Positions 1 to 8,350 of a DNA stretch of 64,000 nucleotides are shown in pieces (positions within the stretch are counted from its first letter, which is position 1; each line of letters begins with the position of its first letter). Under the pieces are notes generated by a model. The model was given only the letters and a program-made list of their open reading frames with translations. It did not search any database and was not told the origin of the DNA. This DNA comes from Clostridia bacterium (GTDB taxonomy: Bacteria > Bacillota > Clostridia > Christensenellales > Borkfalkiaceae). Location: NCBI GenBank assembly GCA_017625565.1, contig JAGAKN010000022.1, positions 21,259 to 85,258 on the forward strand, given 5' to 3'. The position numbers were made by a program, and so were the translations under genes.

Positions 1-218
1 CAACGGACGGGGAAGAAGTCGTCGGAATGTTGCGCGTTGTAGTACGTCAGTACGATGGTCTGATCAAAAACGCGGTAAAAGAACAAATGCACGAACACGG
101 GATTGACGATACTACGGTGGAAATGGAAATCGTCGGGGAAAAAACATGGACACCCGAACGCGTTTTAAGGAAAGGCAAGAAAGCTTGCGCGCATCACCAC
201 CATCACCACCATCATTAA
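1..218 (+). CDS. C-terminal part of an unidentified protein ending in eight histidines
   Basis: The frame is already open at base 3 and ends in TAA at 216-218, so the start lies before the window. About 72 residues are visible: a charged alpha/beta-looking segment (VVRQYDGLIKNAVKEQMHEHG, then an acidic strand and TWTPERVL) followed by a basic patch (RKGKKACA) and eight consecutive histidines at the very C terminus. The His codons alternate CAT and CAC, so this is genomic coding and not a vector tag. I do not recognise the family. Terminal His runs in other proteins often hold nickel, cobalt or zinc, so a metal-handling role is possible but is inference. A strong bidirectional terminator follows. 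Confidence 0.6.
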   Translation, partial: TDGEEVVGMLRVVVRQYDGLIKNAVKEQMHEHGIDDTTVEMEIVGEKTWTPERVLRKGKKACAHHHHHHHH

Positions 219-243
219 ACGGGTTGTGCGTCGAGTAAAATAA

Positions 244-279
244 AAACGGGATAACGAGCGTACTCGTTATCCCGTTTAA
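244..279. terminator. Bidirectional terminator between convergent genes
   Basis: A perfect 15-bp stem (244-258 with 263-277) closes a CGTA loop. It has A-rich sequence on one side and TTTAAA on the other. It lies between the plus-strand gene ending at 218 and the transketolase ending at 296 on the minus strand, so it can stop transcription from both. Confidence 0.8.
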
Positions 280-295
280 ACGTTCTTTTAAGAGA

Positions 296-2302
296 TTAGT
301 TGTTTTTTGCTTTGTTTACGGACGCCAATGCTTTCTTGACGACGTTTTCTACCGTGAACCCGAAGTGGGGGAAAAGTTCGCCTGCGGGAGCGGATGCGCC
401 GAACGTATCCATCGCTACGATTTCTCCGCAATCGCCTGCGTACTTGTACCAGCTGTACGGCGTACCTGCTTCGACGCATACGCGCGCTTTGATCGATGCA
501 GGGAGTACGGTGTCCTTGTATTCCGCCGATTGCTTTTCGAATTCTTCAAAACAAGGCATAGAAATGACGCGTGCCTTAACGTCTTGTTCCGCAAGTACGG
601 CTTTTGCCTTCACGCAGAGTTCTACTTCCGAACCCGAACCGATCAACAATACGTCGGGAACGCCTGCACAGTCTTCCAACACGTACCCACCGAGCAACGC
701 TTGTTTTCCGCTGTTTTCGTATTGCGGAAGGTTTTGACGGGTGAGTACCAACGCGGTCGGTTCTTGACCTTTGAGCGCGGAAACCCAAGCCGCCGCCGTT
801 TCCTTACCGTCTGCAGGACGGTAGACTTTCAAGCCGGGGATCGAGCGGAGCATAATCAACTGTTCTACGGGTTGATGGGTAGGGCCGTCCTCGCCGACGC
901 CGATGGAATCGTGCGTCAAGATATACGTGACGGGCTGTTTCATAAGCGCCGAAAGACGCATAGCCGGTTTGCAGTAGTCGGAGAACACGAAGAAGGTTGC
1001 GCAGTAGGCTTGCAAACCACCGTGTAATTGCATACCGTTTGCAATCGCCGCCATTGCGTGTTCACGGATACCGTAGTGGATATTTCTACCCGAGAAATCT
1101 TCCGCGGAGAACGTTCCGTATTTTACCGTGTCGGTGTCTTTCATATCGGAAAGGTTGGAGGGGGCAAGGTCTGCCGAGCCACCCATAAGTTGGGGGATCT
1201 TCTCCGCGAGTCTATTCAATACCACCGCCGAAGTTTGACGGGTTGCCATCGGTTTTTCGAAAGCGTACAAATCTTCGATTTCGTCGAAGTTGGGCATTCT
1301 TCCAGCCATAACCGCTTTGTATTCCGCTGCAAGTTCGGGATAGGTTGCTTCGTATTCCGCGAACATCTTATTCCATTGCGCTTGCGCGTTTGCACCTGCC
1401 GTTGCGGCGATTGCACAATGATCGAATACTTCTTGCGGGCATTCGAACGGAGCGTATTCCCAACCGAGTTTTTCTTTGGTTTTTTGCAAATTTTCCGCGC
1501 CGAGTGGCGAACCGTGGCATTTTGCCGAGCCTTCTAACGGCGAGCCATAACCGATACGGGTATGGCAAATAATGACGGACGGTTTATCCGTACGGGCTTT
1601 CGCTTGCGCGATTGCGTCGGACAACGCCGCTACGTCGTCGGGGGAAGATACGAGATCGACGTGGAGCACTTGCCAATTTTGCGCCGCGAAACGCGCACCA
1701 ACGTTTTCCTTAAAGGTGACGTCCGTATCCCCTTCGATAGTGATGTCGTTATCGTCGTATAAGAGAATGAGTTTTCCGAGCGCGTGCGTGCCTGCAAACG
1801 AACAAGCTTCGTAAGCAATCCCTTCCTGTAAACAACCGTCGCCACAGATTGCGTAGGTGTAATGGTCTACTACGTCGTAGCCGGGTTTATTGTATTTTGC
1901 CGCAAGGTGCGCTTCCGCAATCGCCATACCGACGGCGTTTGCAATCCCTTGTCCCAAAGGACCGGTGGTCGTTTCTACCCCAACCGTGTGGCCGTATTCA
2001 GGGTGTCCGGGCGTTTTCGAGCCGAATTGACGGAAGTTTTTCAAGTCTTCTACCGTCAAACCCATTCCGTAAAGGTAGAACAGGGAATAATCGAGCATAG
2101 AGCCGTGACCTGCCGACAAAATGAAACGGTCGCGGTTATGCCATTGCATATCTTTCGGGTTAAACTTCAAGAAGTTTTGAAAGAGCGTATATGCGATCGG
2201 TGCGCAACCCATCGGTAAGCCGGGGTGACCGGATTTGGATTTTTCGATTGCTTCTGCGGATAAAAACCGAATTGCGTTAATCGTAGTTTTTTGTACGTCC
2301 AT
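296..2302 (-). CDS. tkt: Transketolase
   Basis: Thiamine-diphosphate enzyme of the non-oxidative pentose phosphate pathway that moves two-carbon ketol units between sugar phosphates in the cytosol. The 668-aa protein has the full family length. Near the N terminus is SGHPGLPMG, followed by the ThDP/metal motif GDGCLQEG...DDNDITIEGDTD, the pyrimidine-domain IREHAM with the catalytic Glu, and the substrate loop DSIGVGEDGPTHQPVEQL. I chose the ATG at 2302 (MDVQKTT) because AGGAGA sits 8 nt before it; an upstream ATG at 2332 would add ten residues and has no ribosome site. It lies 32 bp after the phosphohexomutase and is probably co-transcribed with it, which links sugar-phosphate interconversion to the pentose pathway. 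Confidence 0.96.
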   Translation of the reverse strand: MDVQKTTINAIRFLSAEAIEKSKSGHPGLPMGCAPIAYTLFQNFLKFNPKDMQWHNRDRFILSAGHGSMLDYSLFYLYGMGLTVEDLKNFRQFGSKTPGHPEYGHTVGVETTTGPLGQGIANAVGMAIAEAHLAAKYNKPGYDVVDHYTYAICGDGCLQEGIAYEACSFAGTHALGKLILLYDDNDITIEGDTDVTFKENVGARFAAQNWQVLHVDLVSSPDDVAALSDAIAQAKARTDKPSVIICHTRIGYGSPLEGSAKCHGSPLGAENLQKTKEKLGWEYAPFECPQEVFDHCAIAATAGANAQAQWNKMFAEYEATYPELAAEYKAVMAGRMPNFDEIEDLYAFEKPMATRQTSAVVLNRLAEKIPQLMGGSADLAPSNLSDMKDTDTVKYGTFSAEDFSGRNIHYGIREHAMAAIANGMQLHGGLQAYCATFFVFSDYCKPAMRLSALMKQPVTYILTHDSIGVGEDGPTHQPVEQLIMLRSIPGLKVYRPADGKETAAAWVSALKGQEPTALVLTRQNLPQYENSGKQALLGGYVLEDCAGVPDVLLIGSGSEVELCVKAKAVLAEQDVKARVISMPCFEEFEKQSAEYKDTVLPASIKARVCVEAGTPYSWYKYAGDCGEIVAMDTFGASAPAGELFPHFGFTVENVVKKALASVNKAKNN

Positions 2303-2334
2303 AAATATATCTCCTAAAAATTTATTTTTCAAGT

Positions 2335-3915
2335 TTAAAATAGAAAACGGGGTTTGGCGTTTTTCACTTCGTCGAGTAATTTCTTGCGTTCGCTTTCAAT
2401 GACCGCTTGCAAGGGGGTGACGTCTAAGCAAGGGTATTTCTTCAAGAAATAATACAAATCCTTGGCGATTTTCAAGACACCGCCACGGGTATTGCTTTCC
2501 ACGTTGATGGGCAGGATCGGTTCGTGTAAGCTCATACGCAGTAGCGCCCAGCCGTCGCCGCTACGTTCGTCATAACAGATCCGACAGCCTTCGAAATTGT
2601 TGGGGGCGATTTTTGCGTACGGCAAGCTTTCCGCGTAGCGGGCAAAGTCTTTTAAAATCCCTGTGCACATGGTTTTGAAATCGCAATCGGGGATAAACTG
2701 CAAACGGATTTCTTGTTCTTCCATCGGCATTTCCAAATCGGCGATAAGATCGGTGAGTTTTTTTCCTGCTTTCGACGCTTTCGCAAGCGCGATCAAAAGC
2801 CGTATGATCAAATACGCGCCGTCGTCCAAGAAATCGTTTTCCATCAAAGCGGCGTGTCCGCTCGTTTCTATTGCCAAAGGGGTATATTCCCCCAAACCGT
2901 TCAAACGGATCGCTTCGTTGATGACGTTTTTATAACCCCGTTTAAAGCGGTGGAGTTTTCCACCACGCGTGGCAATAAATTTCGCCAACCCGTCCGACGT
3001 GACGGAATCGGTGACAATCGTGCCTGCGCGTTCTTCCAAGAGCACGGCGGAAATTAGCGCGATCAATCGGTTGCGGTTGATTTCCACACCGCCTTTATCA
3101 ACCGCGCCTGCGCGGTCGACGTCCGTGTCAAAGATAATCCCGAAATCGGCGTTCGCCTTTTTCACGGCTTTGCAAACGGAATGCATAGCGTCTTTATTTT
3201 CGGGGTTGGGGATATGGTTGGGGAAATTCCCGTCGGGTTCTAAAAATTGCGAACCGTCGGTATTCGCGCCGAGCGGTTGTAATACGTTTTCCGCAAAAAA
3301 ACCGCCTGCGCCGTTGCCTGCGTCTACGAGTATTTTTTGCCCCTGTAAAGGGGTTTCTTCGCCCGTTGCTTCCCGTACTTTATAGACAAGCGTTTTCGCA
3401 TACCGATCCAAATAGGGGCGCTGTGTTGTTTCGCCACTTTCCGACGGCTCGGCAAAGCGATAAGTAGCCGCAAGATTTAAGATTTCTTCCACGTCGGAGC
3501 TTTCCAAACCGCCGTTTTTGAAAAAGAATTTCAATCCGTTGTAATGAACGGGCAAATGGCTTGCAGTGATCATAATCGAGCCGTGGGGCTGTTCTTCCGC
3601 CCAAGCAGTGTCTTTTAAGAGCGCAAACATAGACGGGGTAGTAGAAAGCCCCGTGACGATTGCGTCGTGCCCCGTGGCAGTAATGCCTTTGACGACCGCG
3701 TCGCAAAGCGGTTGCGCGGAAAGACGGGAATCGTACCCGACGGCAACGCAAACCCTGGTTTTTCCCGTTCGGGAAATCAACCATATGCAAAAGGCTTTTG
3801 CAATATGTTCGGCTACTTCCGCCGTTAAAGTGACGGGTTTATTTTCGACGTTTTCTATGGCAATGCCACGCACGTCAGAGCCGTTTTTCAGTTCCAAATA
3901 TTCTTGCAAAGTCAT
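2335..3915 (-). CDS. Phosphohexomutase (phosphoglucomutase/phosphomannomutase family)
   Basis: Alpha-D-phosphohexomutase, 526 aa, which would interconvert hexose 1- and 6-phosphates through a phosphoserine. The active-site serine loop reads ITASHLPVHYNG. The family usually has TASHNP, so Asn is replaced by Leu. The metal loop is DTDVDRAG (usually DGDxDR), the sugar-binding loop is ETSGHAA, and the phosphate-binding C-terminal loop is NVESNTRGG. All four domains are present. The variant loops suggest a divergent clade, and the preferred sugar (glucose, mannose or an amino sugar) cannot be told. AAGGAA precedes the ATG by about 10 nt. It is first gene of the unit with transketolase, behind a strong promoter at 3981-4009. 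Confidence 0.88.
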   Translation of the reverse strand: MTLQEYLELKNGSDVRGIAIENVENKPVTLTAEVAEHIAKAFCIWLISRTGKTRVCVAVGYDSRLSAQPLCDAVVKGITATGHDAIVTGLSTTPSMFALLKDTAWAEEQPHGSIMITASHLPVHYNGLKFFFKNGGLESSDVEEILNLAATYRFAEPSESGETTQRPYLDRYAKTLVYKVREATGEETPLQGQKILVDAGNGAGGFFAENVLQPLGANTDGSQFLEPDGNFPNHIPNPENKDAMHSVCKAVKKANADFGIIFDTDVDRAGAVDKGGVEINRNRLIALISAVLLEERAGTIVTDSVTSDGLAKFIATRGGKLHRFKRGYKNVINEAIRLNGLGEYTPLAIETSGHAALMENDFLDDGAYLIIRLLIALAKASKAGKKLTDLIADLEMPMEEQEIRLQFIPDCDFKTMCTGILKDFARYAESLPYAKIAPNNFEGCRICYDERSGDGWALLRMSLHEPILPINVESNTRGGVLKIAKDLYYFLKKYPCLDVTPLQAVIESERKKLLDEVKNAKPRFLF

Positions 3916-3980
3916 GGATTTTGCTCTTCCTTATGATTGTTTTTTCTCCGAAATCCGTATTCATAGATTTAGGTAATTCC

Positions 3981-4009
3981 ATTATAACGGATTTTCCGTT
4001 TTTTTTCAA
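3981..4009 (-). promoter_or_regulatory. Promoter of the phosphohexomutase-tkt operon
   Basis: Read on the minus strand this is TTGAAA (4004-4009), a 17-bp spacer and TATAAT (3981-3986). It is about 65 bp upstream of the ATG at 3915. It is back to back with the degV promoter at 4124-4152. Confidence 0.75.
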
Positions 4010-4123
4010 GTCTTTTACGGAAAAAAGTTATAATTTTTTTTGTATTGCAAAATCTTCATTCTTTTCGTTTGTGTGGGGAGAGTGAAAGTGTGTTTTCCGC
4101 GCGCGAAATTTGTTGGAATTTTG

Positions 4124-4152
4124 TTGACAAACAAGAAAGGAAATGATATAAT
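4124..4152 (+). promoter_or_regulatory. Consensus promoter of degV
   Basis: TTGACA (4124-4129), exactly 17 bp, TATAAT (4147-4152): a perfect sigma-A consensus. Its position shows that the open frame reaching up to 4040 is not the real N terminus of the DegV gene. Confidence 0.85.
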
Positions 4153-4189
4153 ACATTCCGTAATGAAAACGAGTAAGGAGAGATCGAGT

Positions 4190-5092
4190 ATGGCTTTGTT
4201 TGACGTATCTAGCGATTCGACTTGTGATTTAAAAAAGGATTACGTGGAGCAACGGGGGATTTGGTTTGTACCGTTGACGTTCACGCTGGAAAAAGGAGAT
4301 CAACTCGTGGAAGGGTTGGACGCCTTTTCTTGTGAAAAGGAATACGTCGAATTCTACGAGAAAGTCCAAGACGGGTGGTTTCCCCGTACGGCGAAACTCA
4401 ATTACCAAGCGCATGTGGAGCATTTCACGAAAATGGCGGAAGCAGGCGTAAAGGAAGTGGTACATTTTACCATTTCTTCGGGTTTGGCGAACACGATCAC
4501 GATCACGACGCAGGCGGCGGCGGACGTAAAGGCGAAATATCCCGATTTTACCGTGTACGCAGTAGATCCTTTGACGGCGACGATCGGGCAAGGGCTGTTG
4601 GTAGCGCTTGCTGCGGACTGTCGGGATAAGGGCATGACGGCGAAAGAAACGTACGACTACGTAATGGAACAACGTTTGTATATTCAGCATTGTATTATCC
4701 CCAACGATTTATTCTATTTAAAAAAGGGCGGACGCGTATCCACTGCTTCGGCGGTATTCGGGACGATGTTGAACATTAAGCCCATGCTTTCCTTTGATTC
4801 GGAAGGTAAACTCAAAGTCTTGGAAAAGTGTAAGGGCATGAAAAAGGCGTTCTTCCGCGTGTTGGATCATATGGCGATCGCGCCGTGCACGGAAGAGAAG
4901 ATTGCCATTGTCGTGCATACGAACAATCAAAAAGAAGCGGAGTTTTTGGCGGGCTTAATCGAAGAAAAGACGGGTGTGAAACCTATGATTACGATTATGG
5001 GCCCGGTGATCGGCTCGCACGTAGGGCCCGGTTCGGTTTCCTGCGGATGGTTGTCCGTAAAGACGAGAGACGAATTGTCACAAGCGTTATAA
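4190..5092 (+). CDS. DegV family fatty-acid-binding protein (copy 1)
   Basis: 300-aa DegV/FakB-type protein. The family binds a fatty acid and, with FakA, presents it for phosphorylation so that exogenous fatty acids enter phospholipids. The N-terminal SSDSTCDLKKDY is the typical start of the fold, HFTISSGLANTITI supplies the Ser-rich ligand-binding loop, and DLFYLKKGGRVS followed by a C-terminal GSHVGPG are the usual lipid-pocket motifs. The ATG at 4190 follows AAGGAG (4175-4180) and lies downstream of the consensus promoter. A second paralogue is at 48103. No fakA is visible. The lipid role is family knowledge. Confidence 0.88.
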   Translation: MALFDVSSDSTCDLKKDYVEQRGIWFVPLTFTLEKGDQLVEGLDAFSCEKEYVEFYEKVQDGWFPRTAKLNYQAHVEHFTKMAEAGVKEVVHFTISSGLANTITITTQAAADVKAKYPDFTVYAVDPLTATIGQGLLVALAADCRDKGMTAKETYDYVMEQRLYIQHCIIPNDLFYLKKGGRVSTASAVFGTMLNIKPMLSFDSEGKLKVLEKCKGMKKAFFRVLDHMAIAPCTEEKIAIVVHTNNQKEAEFLAGLIEEKTGVKPMITIMGPVIGSHVGPGSVSCGWLSVKTRDELSQAL

Positions 5093-5124
5093 AAAAATCT
5101 AAAAATATTCATGGAATACGAACG

Positions 5125-5305
5125 AGCGGTACGCTTTTTACGGAAAGCGTTTCATAGGGAAGAGAGAAACTGTCAAAGGGTTGCTCCGCTGCCCCCGCAA
5201 CCGTAAGAACGTTCGTTTTCGCCCACTGCGAAAGTGGGAAGGGCGGAAACAGGCGCGATTTCGCGTCGGAACGTTGTAAGCCGGGAGACCTGCCGAGCGT
5301 TTGAG
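5125..5305 (+). promoter_or_regulatory. Cobalamin riboswitch
   Basis: The leader contains the conserved core of adenosylcobalamin-type aptamers: ATAGGGAA near 5155, GCTGCCCCCGCAACCGTAA near 5188-5206, a long variable stem (CCCACT/AGTGGG near 5222-5238), and the B12 box AAGCCGGGAGACCTGCC at 5278-5294. It precedes a hairpin-plus-T-run at 5343-5364, so binding of B12 would favour termination before the lipoprotein and S-component genes. No strong promoter is visible between degV and the aptamer. Confidence 0.92.
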
Positions 5306-5342
5306 AACACCGAAGTTTTCGCGGGGATGCGAAACGGACGCT

Positions 5343-5364
5343 ACCGTCGAGCGACGGTTTTTTT
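5343..5364 (+). terminator. Riboswitch-controlled terminator
   Basis: A 6-bp stem ACCGTC/GACGGT with a GAGC loop is followed by seven T residues. It lies 50 nt after the B12 aptamer and 60 nt before the lipoprotein start, the normal place for the expression platform. Confidence 0.7.
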
Positions 5365-5426
5365 CCGTATACGTTTTTCCGCAAAAGCAAGGCTTAAGCG
5401 GGATTTTTTTTATTAGGAGATAGTTT

Positions 5427-5810
5427 ATGAAACGTAAAATTTTTGCTTTTTTCACAGCACTTTTTAGCATAGTATTGCTTGTCGGTTTTACCGCATGCAA
5501 GGAGAAAGACCCCGAACCCGTTGTCATTACGGTGGGGGAAAGCGTTGGCGCGGACACGACTTTGCTAGAGTATATGGATTCGACGGGGATAGATTACGAA
5601 ATCGACAACGGTATGATAAGCGAGCTTTCAGGGGTAAAGAATTCCACGAAGAGTTATTGGATGCTGTATACGACGGATGTAAATAACGCGAACGCGACGT
5701 GGGGTACATACGAATACGACGGGGAAACGCTGGGTAGCGCTATGTGGGGTGCGGATGTTTTAATCGTAGCGCAAGGGGAAACGTATATTTGGGTGTACCA
5801 AACGTTCTAA
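5427..5810 (+). CDS. DUF4430-domain lipoprotein under cobalamin control
   Basis: 127-aa exported protein. Residues 1-23 form a lysine-start, hydrophobic signal peptide ending in GFTAC, a plausible lipobox with the lipid-bearing Cys. The mature part (TVGESVGADTTLLEYMDSTG...SYWMLYTTD...WGADVLIVAQGETYIWVYQ) resembles DUF4430, the beta-rich domain also found at the end of eukaryotic intrinsic factor/transcobalamin. It sits right after a B12 riboswitch and 18 bp before an ECF S component. The simplest reading is a membrane-anchored cobalamin- or cobinamide-capturing protein feeding that transporter. Binding itself is inference. AGGAG precedes the ATG by 8 nt. Confidence 0.82.
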   Translation: MKRKIFAFFTALFSIVLLVGFTACKEKDPEPVVITVGESVGADTTLLEYMDSTGIDYEIDNGMISELSGVKNSTKSYWMLYTTDVNNANATWGTYEYDGETLGSAMWGADVLIVAQGETYIWVYQTF

Positions 5811-5828
5811 CCTACGGGCAGGTACGAG

Positions 5829-6395
5829 ATGAACAATGAAAACCGACAAAAGAATAGGGGCAGGTACGCAGGGAAAGAATGCGCGTTTATTGCGGTGTTC
5901 GTCGCACTTTTGCTCGTGTCGCAAATTTGTTTTTCGGCGATTCCTGGGCTGGAAGTAGTCACCGCACTCTTTGCGATCTACGCCCTGTCTTTCGGGGTAT
6001 TCCGTAGCTGTTTGGCAGGAACGGCTTTTTCGTTGTTGCGACAATTGATCTTCGGTTTTTTTCCGAGTGTATTGATTTTATATTTAGTCTACTATATTTT
6101 GATGGCGATTGTATTCGGGGCGTTGGGAAAACGAGCGTGCGCCCTTGGGAAAACTTGGATCTTGACGACGGTTCTCGCGTGTGTATGCACGGTTTGTTTT
6201 ACGCTACTCGACGACGTAATCACGCCTTGGTTTTACGGATTTTCCGCGGAAGCTACGCAGGCGTATTTCGTTGCGTCGTTGCCGATTATGGCAACGCAAA
6301 CCGTTTGCGTAGGTGTGTCGACGGCTTTGCTTTTTCCGCCCCTTTGGCGAGTGTTTCGCTCCCTTTCCCGTTCTCTTTCGACGAAAACTGCGTAA
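5829..6395 (+). CDS. ECF transporter S component, predicted cobalamin-specific
   Basis: 188-aa integral membrane protein with five to six hydrophobic segments (FIAVFVALLLVSQICF, VVTALFAIYALSFGVF, VLILYLVYYILMAIVFGAL, TWILTTVLACVCTVCF, and a C-terminal pair). Size and layout match substrate-binding S components of energy-coupling-factor transporters. These need a shared ATPase pair and EcfT, none of which is in this window. Control by the upstream cobalamin riboswitch, with the DUF4430 lipoprotein as partner, points to vitamin B12 or a precursor, as for the CbrT group. Substrate is inference from regulation. The start follows GGGCAGGTACGAG. Confidence 0.8.
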   Translation: MNNENRQKNRGRYAGKECAFIAVFVALLLVSQICFSAIPGLEVVTALFAIYALSFGVFRSCLAGTAFSLLRQLIFGFFPSVLILYLVYYILMAIVFGALGKRACALGKTWILTTVLACVCTVCFTLLDDVITPWFYGFSAEATQAYFVASLPIMATQTVCVGVSTALLFPPLWRVFRSLSRSLSTKTA

Positions 6396-6432
6396 ACGGG
6401 GAATATTTTTCACAAAAATTTGGAAAAACGTA

Positions 6433-6461
6433 TTGACTTTTCGCGCATTTTACGCTACAAT
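6433..6461 (+). promoter_or_regulatory. Promoter of PH-domain gene
   Basis: TTGACT (6433-6438), 17 bp, TACAAT (6456-6461), about 50 bp before the ATG at 6513. Confidence 0.75.
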
Positions 6462-6512
6462 AAACGTACGGTTTTGAATAAAGCACCGAAACAGGCAAGT
6501 TAAGGGGGCGTT

Positions 6513-6956
6513 ATGGGAAAATATGTCGAAAAACATTTACAGCAAAACGAATACGTTGTGGAACGGGCTCGCCGTGACGCGTGGGGGCTTTTCGGTTGGT
6601 GGATTTTAGGGATTTTGTTTTGTTGGCTACTGTTTATTCCTTTGATTAAGGCTATCAAAGAAACGGTAATCTTTTCGAAGACGGAACTCGTATTGACCAA
6701 CCGTCGGATTATCCGTAAATCGGGGGTATTCCACAGACAAGTGTTCGAATCCCCTTTGTCGAAAATCCAAGGCGTGTATTTAAACTCTACGTTCCTTGGC
6801 AGGGTTTTTAACGTGACGACGATTCGCATCATTACTATGAACGGGATTATCGTAGAACGCATCGCCGACGGCGACGATTTCAAGGGCGCGATTCTGGGCG
6901 AAACGAACGGTATCGGCGCGTTGGGCGCGTACGTACAAAAATCTACAACTGCATAA
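6513..6956 (+). CDS. Membrane protein with bacterial PH domain
   Basis: 147-aa protein. A basic and acidic N-terminal stretch is followed by one hydrophobic hairpin (residues about 25-50, WGLFGWWILGILFCWLLFIPL) and then a bacterial PH (bPH2/DUF304) domain with the characteristic ELVLTNRRIIRKSGVF...ESPLSKIQGV core and a strand pair TTIRIITMNGIIVERI. Proteins of this kind sit on the inner face of the membrane; their function is not known. It stands alone between its own promoter and a terminator. AGGGGGC precedes the ATG. Confidence 0.8.
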   Translation: MGKYVEKHLQQNEYVVERARRDAWGLFGWWILGILFCWLLFIPLIKAIKETVIFSKTELVLTNRRIIRKSGVFHRQVFESPLSKIQGVYLNSTFLGRVFNVTTIRIITMNGIIVERIADGDDFKGAILGETNGIGALGAYVQKSTTA

Positions 6957-6963
6957 AAGCAAT

Positions 6964-6993
6964 AAACGGGAGAGACTAAACTGCTCCCGTTTT
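6964..6993 (+). terminator. Terminator after PH-domain gene
   Basis: AAACGGGAG/CTCCCGTTT stem of 9 bp with an 11-nt loop, followed by TTTT. Confidence 0.75.
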
Positions 6994-7068
6994 CATTTTG
7001 GAAAAACACACGGGAAAGAATACAAAAAAAAGGGGAAAGAATTCCTTGTAAAAATTGCGTTGAAAACC

Positions 7069-7097
7069 TTGCTTTTCCACGTAAAATTTGGTACAAT
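7069..7097 (+). promoter_or_regulatory. Promoter of UDP-sugar pyrophosphorylase gene
   Basis: TTGCTT (7069-7074), 17 bp, TACAAT (7092-7097). The same TTGCTT -35 recurs at 9883, 39065 and 41577. Confidence 0.7.
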
Positions 7098-7120
7098 AAA
7101 AGAAAAAAAAGGAGCTTGTT

Positions 7121-8350
7121 ATGGATTATCAAAGCGCAAAAGCGTTGTTGGAAGAAAAAGGGCAATTACAACTTTTAAAATATTACGACGAATTGGACGA
7201 AACAGGCAAAAACAACCTGCTTACCGCCATTGAAAATATCAATTGGGACTTCGAAGAAGCTTTGAAAAATCCCGTGGATATGAGTGGGAAAGATCGGGAT
7301 ATTCACCCGATTGCGGGGCTCCGTCAAGCGGAAATCCAAAGACGCAAAGCGGAATTTGAAACGGTCGGCGTAGAAGCGGTAAAAGCGGGCAAAGTGGCTG
7401 CGGTATTGCTTGCAGGCGGTATGGGGACTCGGCTTGGAGTAGACGGGCCGAAAGGCGCGTACGATATCGGGATCACCAAGCCTTTGTACATTTTCGAACA
7501 ACAAATGAAGAACTTGATGGAAGTGACGGAAAAATGTGGGGTGACTGTCCCTTTATACATTATGACGAGCGATAAAAACCACGCGCAAACGACGGCGTTT
7601 TGGAAGGAACACGGGTATTTCGGATATCCTGAAAAAGACGTGCAATTCTTCAAACAAGATATGGCGCCTGCGGTGGATTACGACGGGAAAATTATCTTGG
7701 AAAGAAAGGATACGCCCGCACTTTCTCCCAACGGCAACGGCGGTTGGTTTGCGTCCTTGAAACGCGCTGGTCTTTGCGAAGATTTGCATAGACGCGGAGT
7801 GGAATGGTTGAATATTTACGCGGTAGACAACGTGTTGCAACGTATTGCCGATCCCGTATTCGTTGGGGCGACGATTGTAAGCGGAGTCAACTGCGGTGCA
7901 AAAGTGATTTGTAAAACCGAACCCTACGAAAAGGTGGGCGTTTTGTGTATGGACGGCGAGCAACCGGATATTATCGAATATTACGAGCTCACGGACGAAA
8001 TGGCGAATCAACGTGACGAAAACGGGGATTTGGCGTATTGCTACGGCGCGATTATGAACTACTTATTCCGCTTGGAAACCTTGGAAGAAATCGTGGACAA
8101 GAAAATTCCCGTGCATATCGTCGAAAAGAAGATCGAATGCCTTTGCGACGACGGCGTGACGAGAAAACCCGAAAAGGAAAACGGAAAGAAGTTTGAAACG
8201 CTCGCCGTAGATTTGATTAAACCCATGGGTAGTGTATTGCCGTTCGAAGTCGTCCGCGAAAAGGAATTTGCGCCGATTAAGAATAAGACGGGCGTGGATA
8301 GCGTAGAATCGGCGAGAGAACTCTTGAAAGGCAACGGAGTGATTTTGTAA
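7121..8350 (+). CDS. UDP-sugar pyrophosphorylase (UDPGP family)
   Basis: 409-aa nucleotidyltransferase of the eukaryotic-like UDPGP family (UTP:glucose-1-phosphate or UDP-GlcNAc pyrophosphorylase). The nucleotide loop is LLAGGMGTRLGVDGPKGAYD (residues about 93-112). Further family marks are the uridine-binding LSPNGNGGWF, IYAVDNVL with the metal Asp, and a late Lys region (DLIKPMGSVLPFEV). It would make UDP-glucose or UDP-GlcNAc for the envelope; which hexose is used cannot be read. The start has GGAG 8 nt upstream. The next gene overlaps by TAATG, so the two are translationally coupled. Confidence 0.9.
   Translation: MDYQSAKALLEEKGQLQLLKYYDELDETGKNNLLTAIENINWDFEEALKNPVDMSGKDRDIHPIAGLRQAEIQRRKAEFETVGVEAVKAGKVAAVLLAGGMGTRLGVDGPKGAYDIGITKPLYIFEQQMKNLMEVTEKCGVTVPLYIMTSDKNHAQTTAFWKEHGYFGYPEKDVQFFKQDMAPAVDYDGKIILERKDTPALSPNGNGGWFASLKRAGLCEDLHRRGVEWLNIYAVDNVLQRIADPVFVGATIVSGVNCGAKVICKTEPYEKVGVLCMDGEQPDIIEYYELTDEMANQRDENGDLAYCYGAIMNYLFRLETLEEIVDKKIPVHIVEKKIECLCDDGVTRKPEKENGKKFETLAVDLIKPMGSVLPFEVVREKEFAPIKNKTGVDSVESARELLKGNGVIL

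Noticed and set aside
1..218. His8 as an artificial affinity tag or vector contamination
   Set aside because: Codons are mixed CAT/CAC, the downstream terminator and transketolase are genomic, and no vector sequence is seen.
365..1537. Plus-strand frames of 220 and 169 aa inside transketolase
   Set aside because: Antisense shadows of a conserved gene with Arg/Cys-rich composition.
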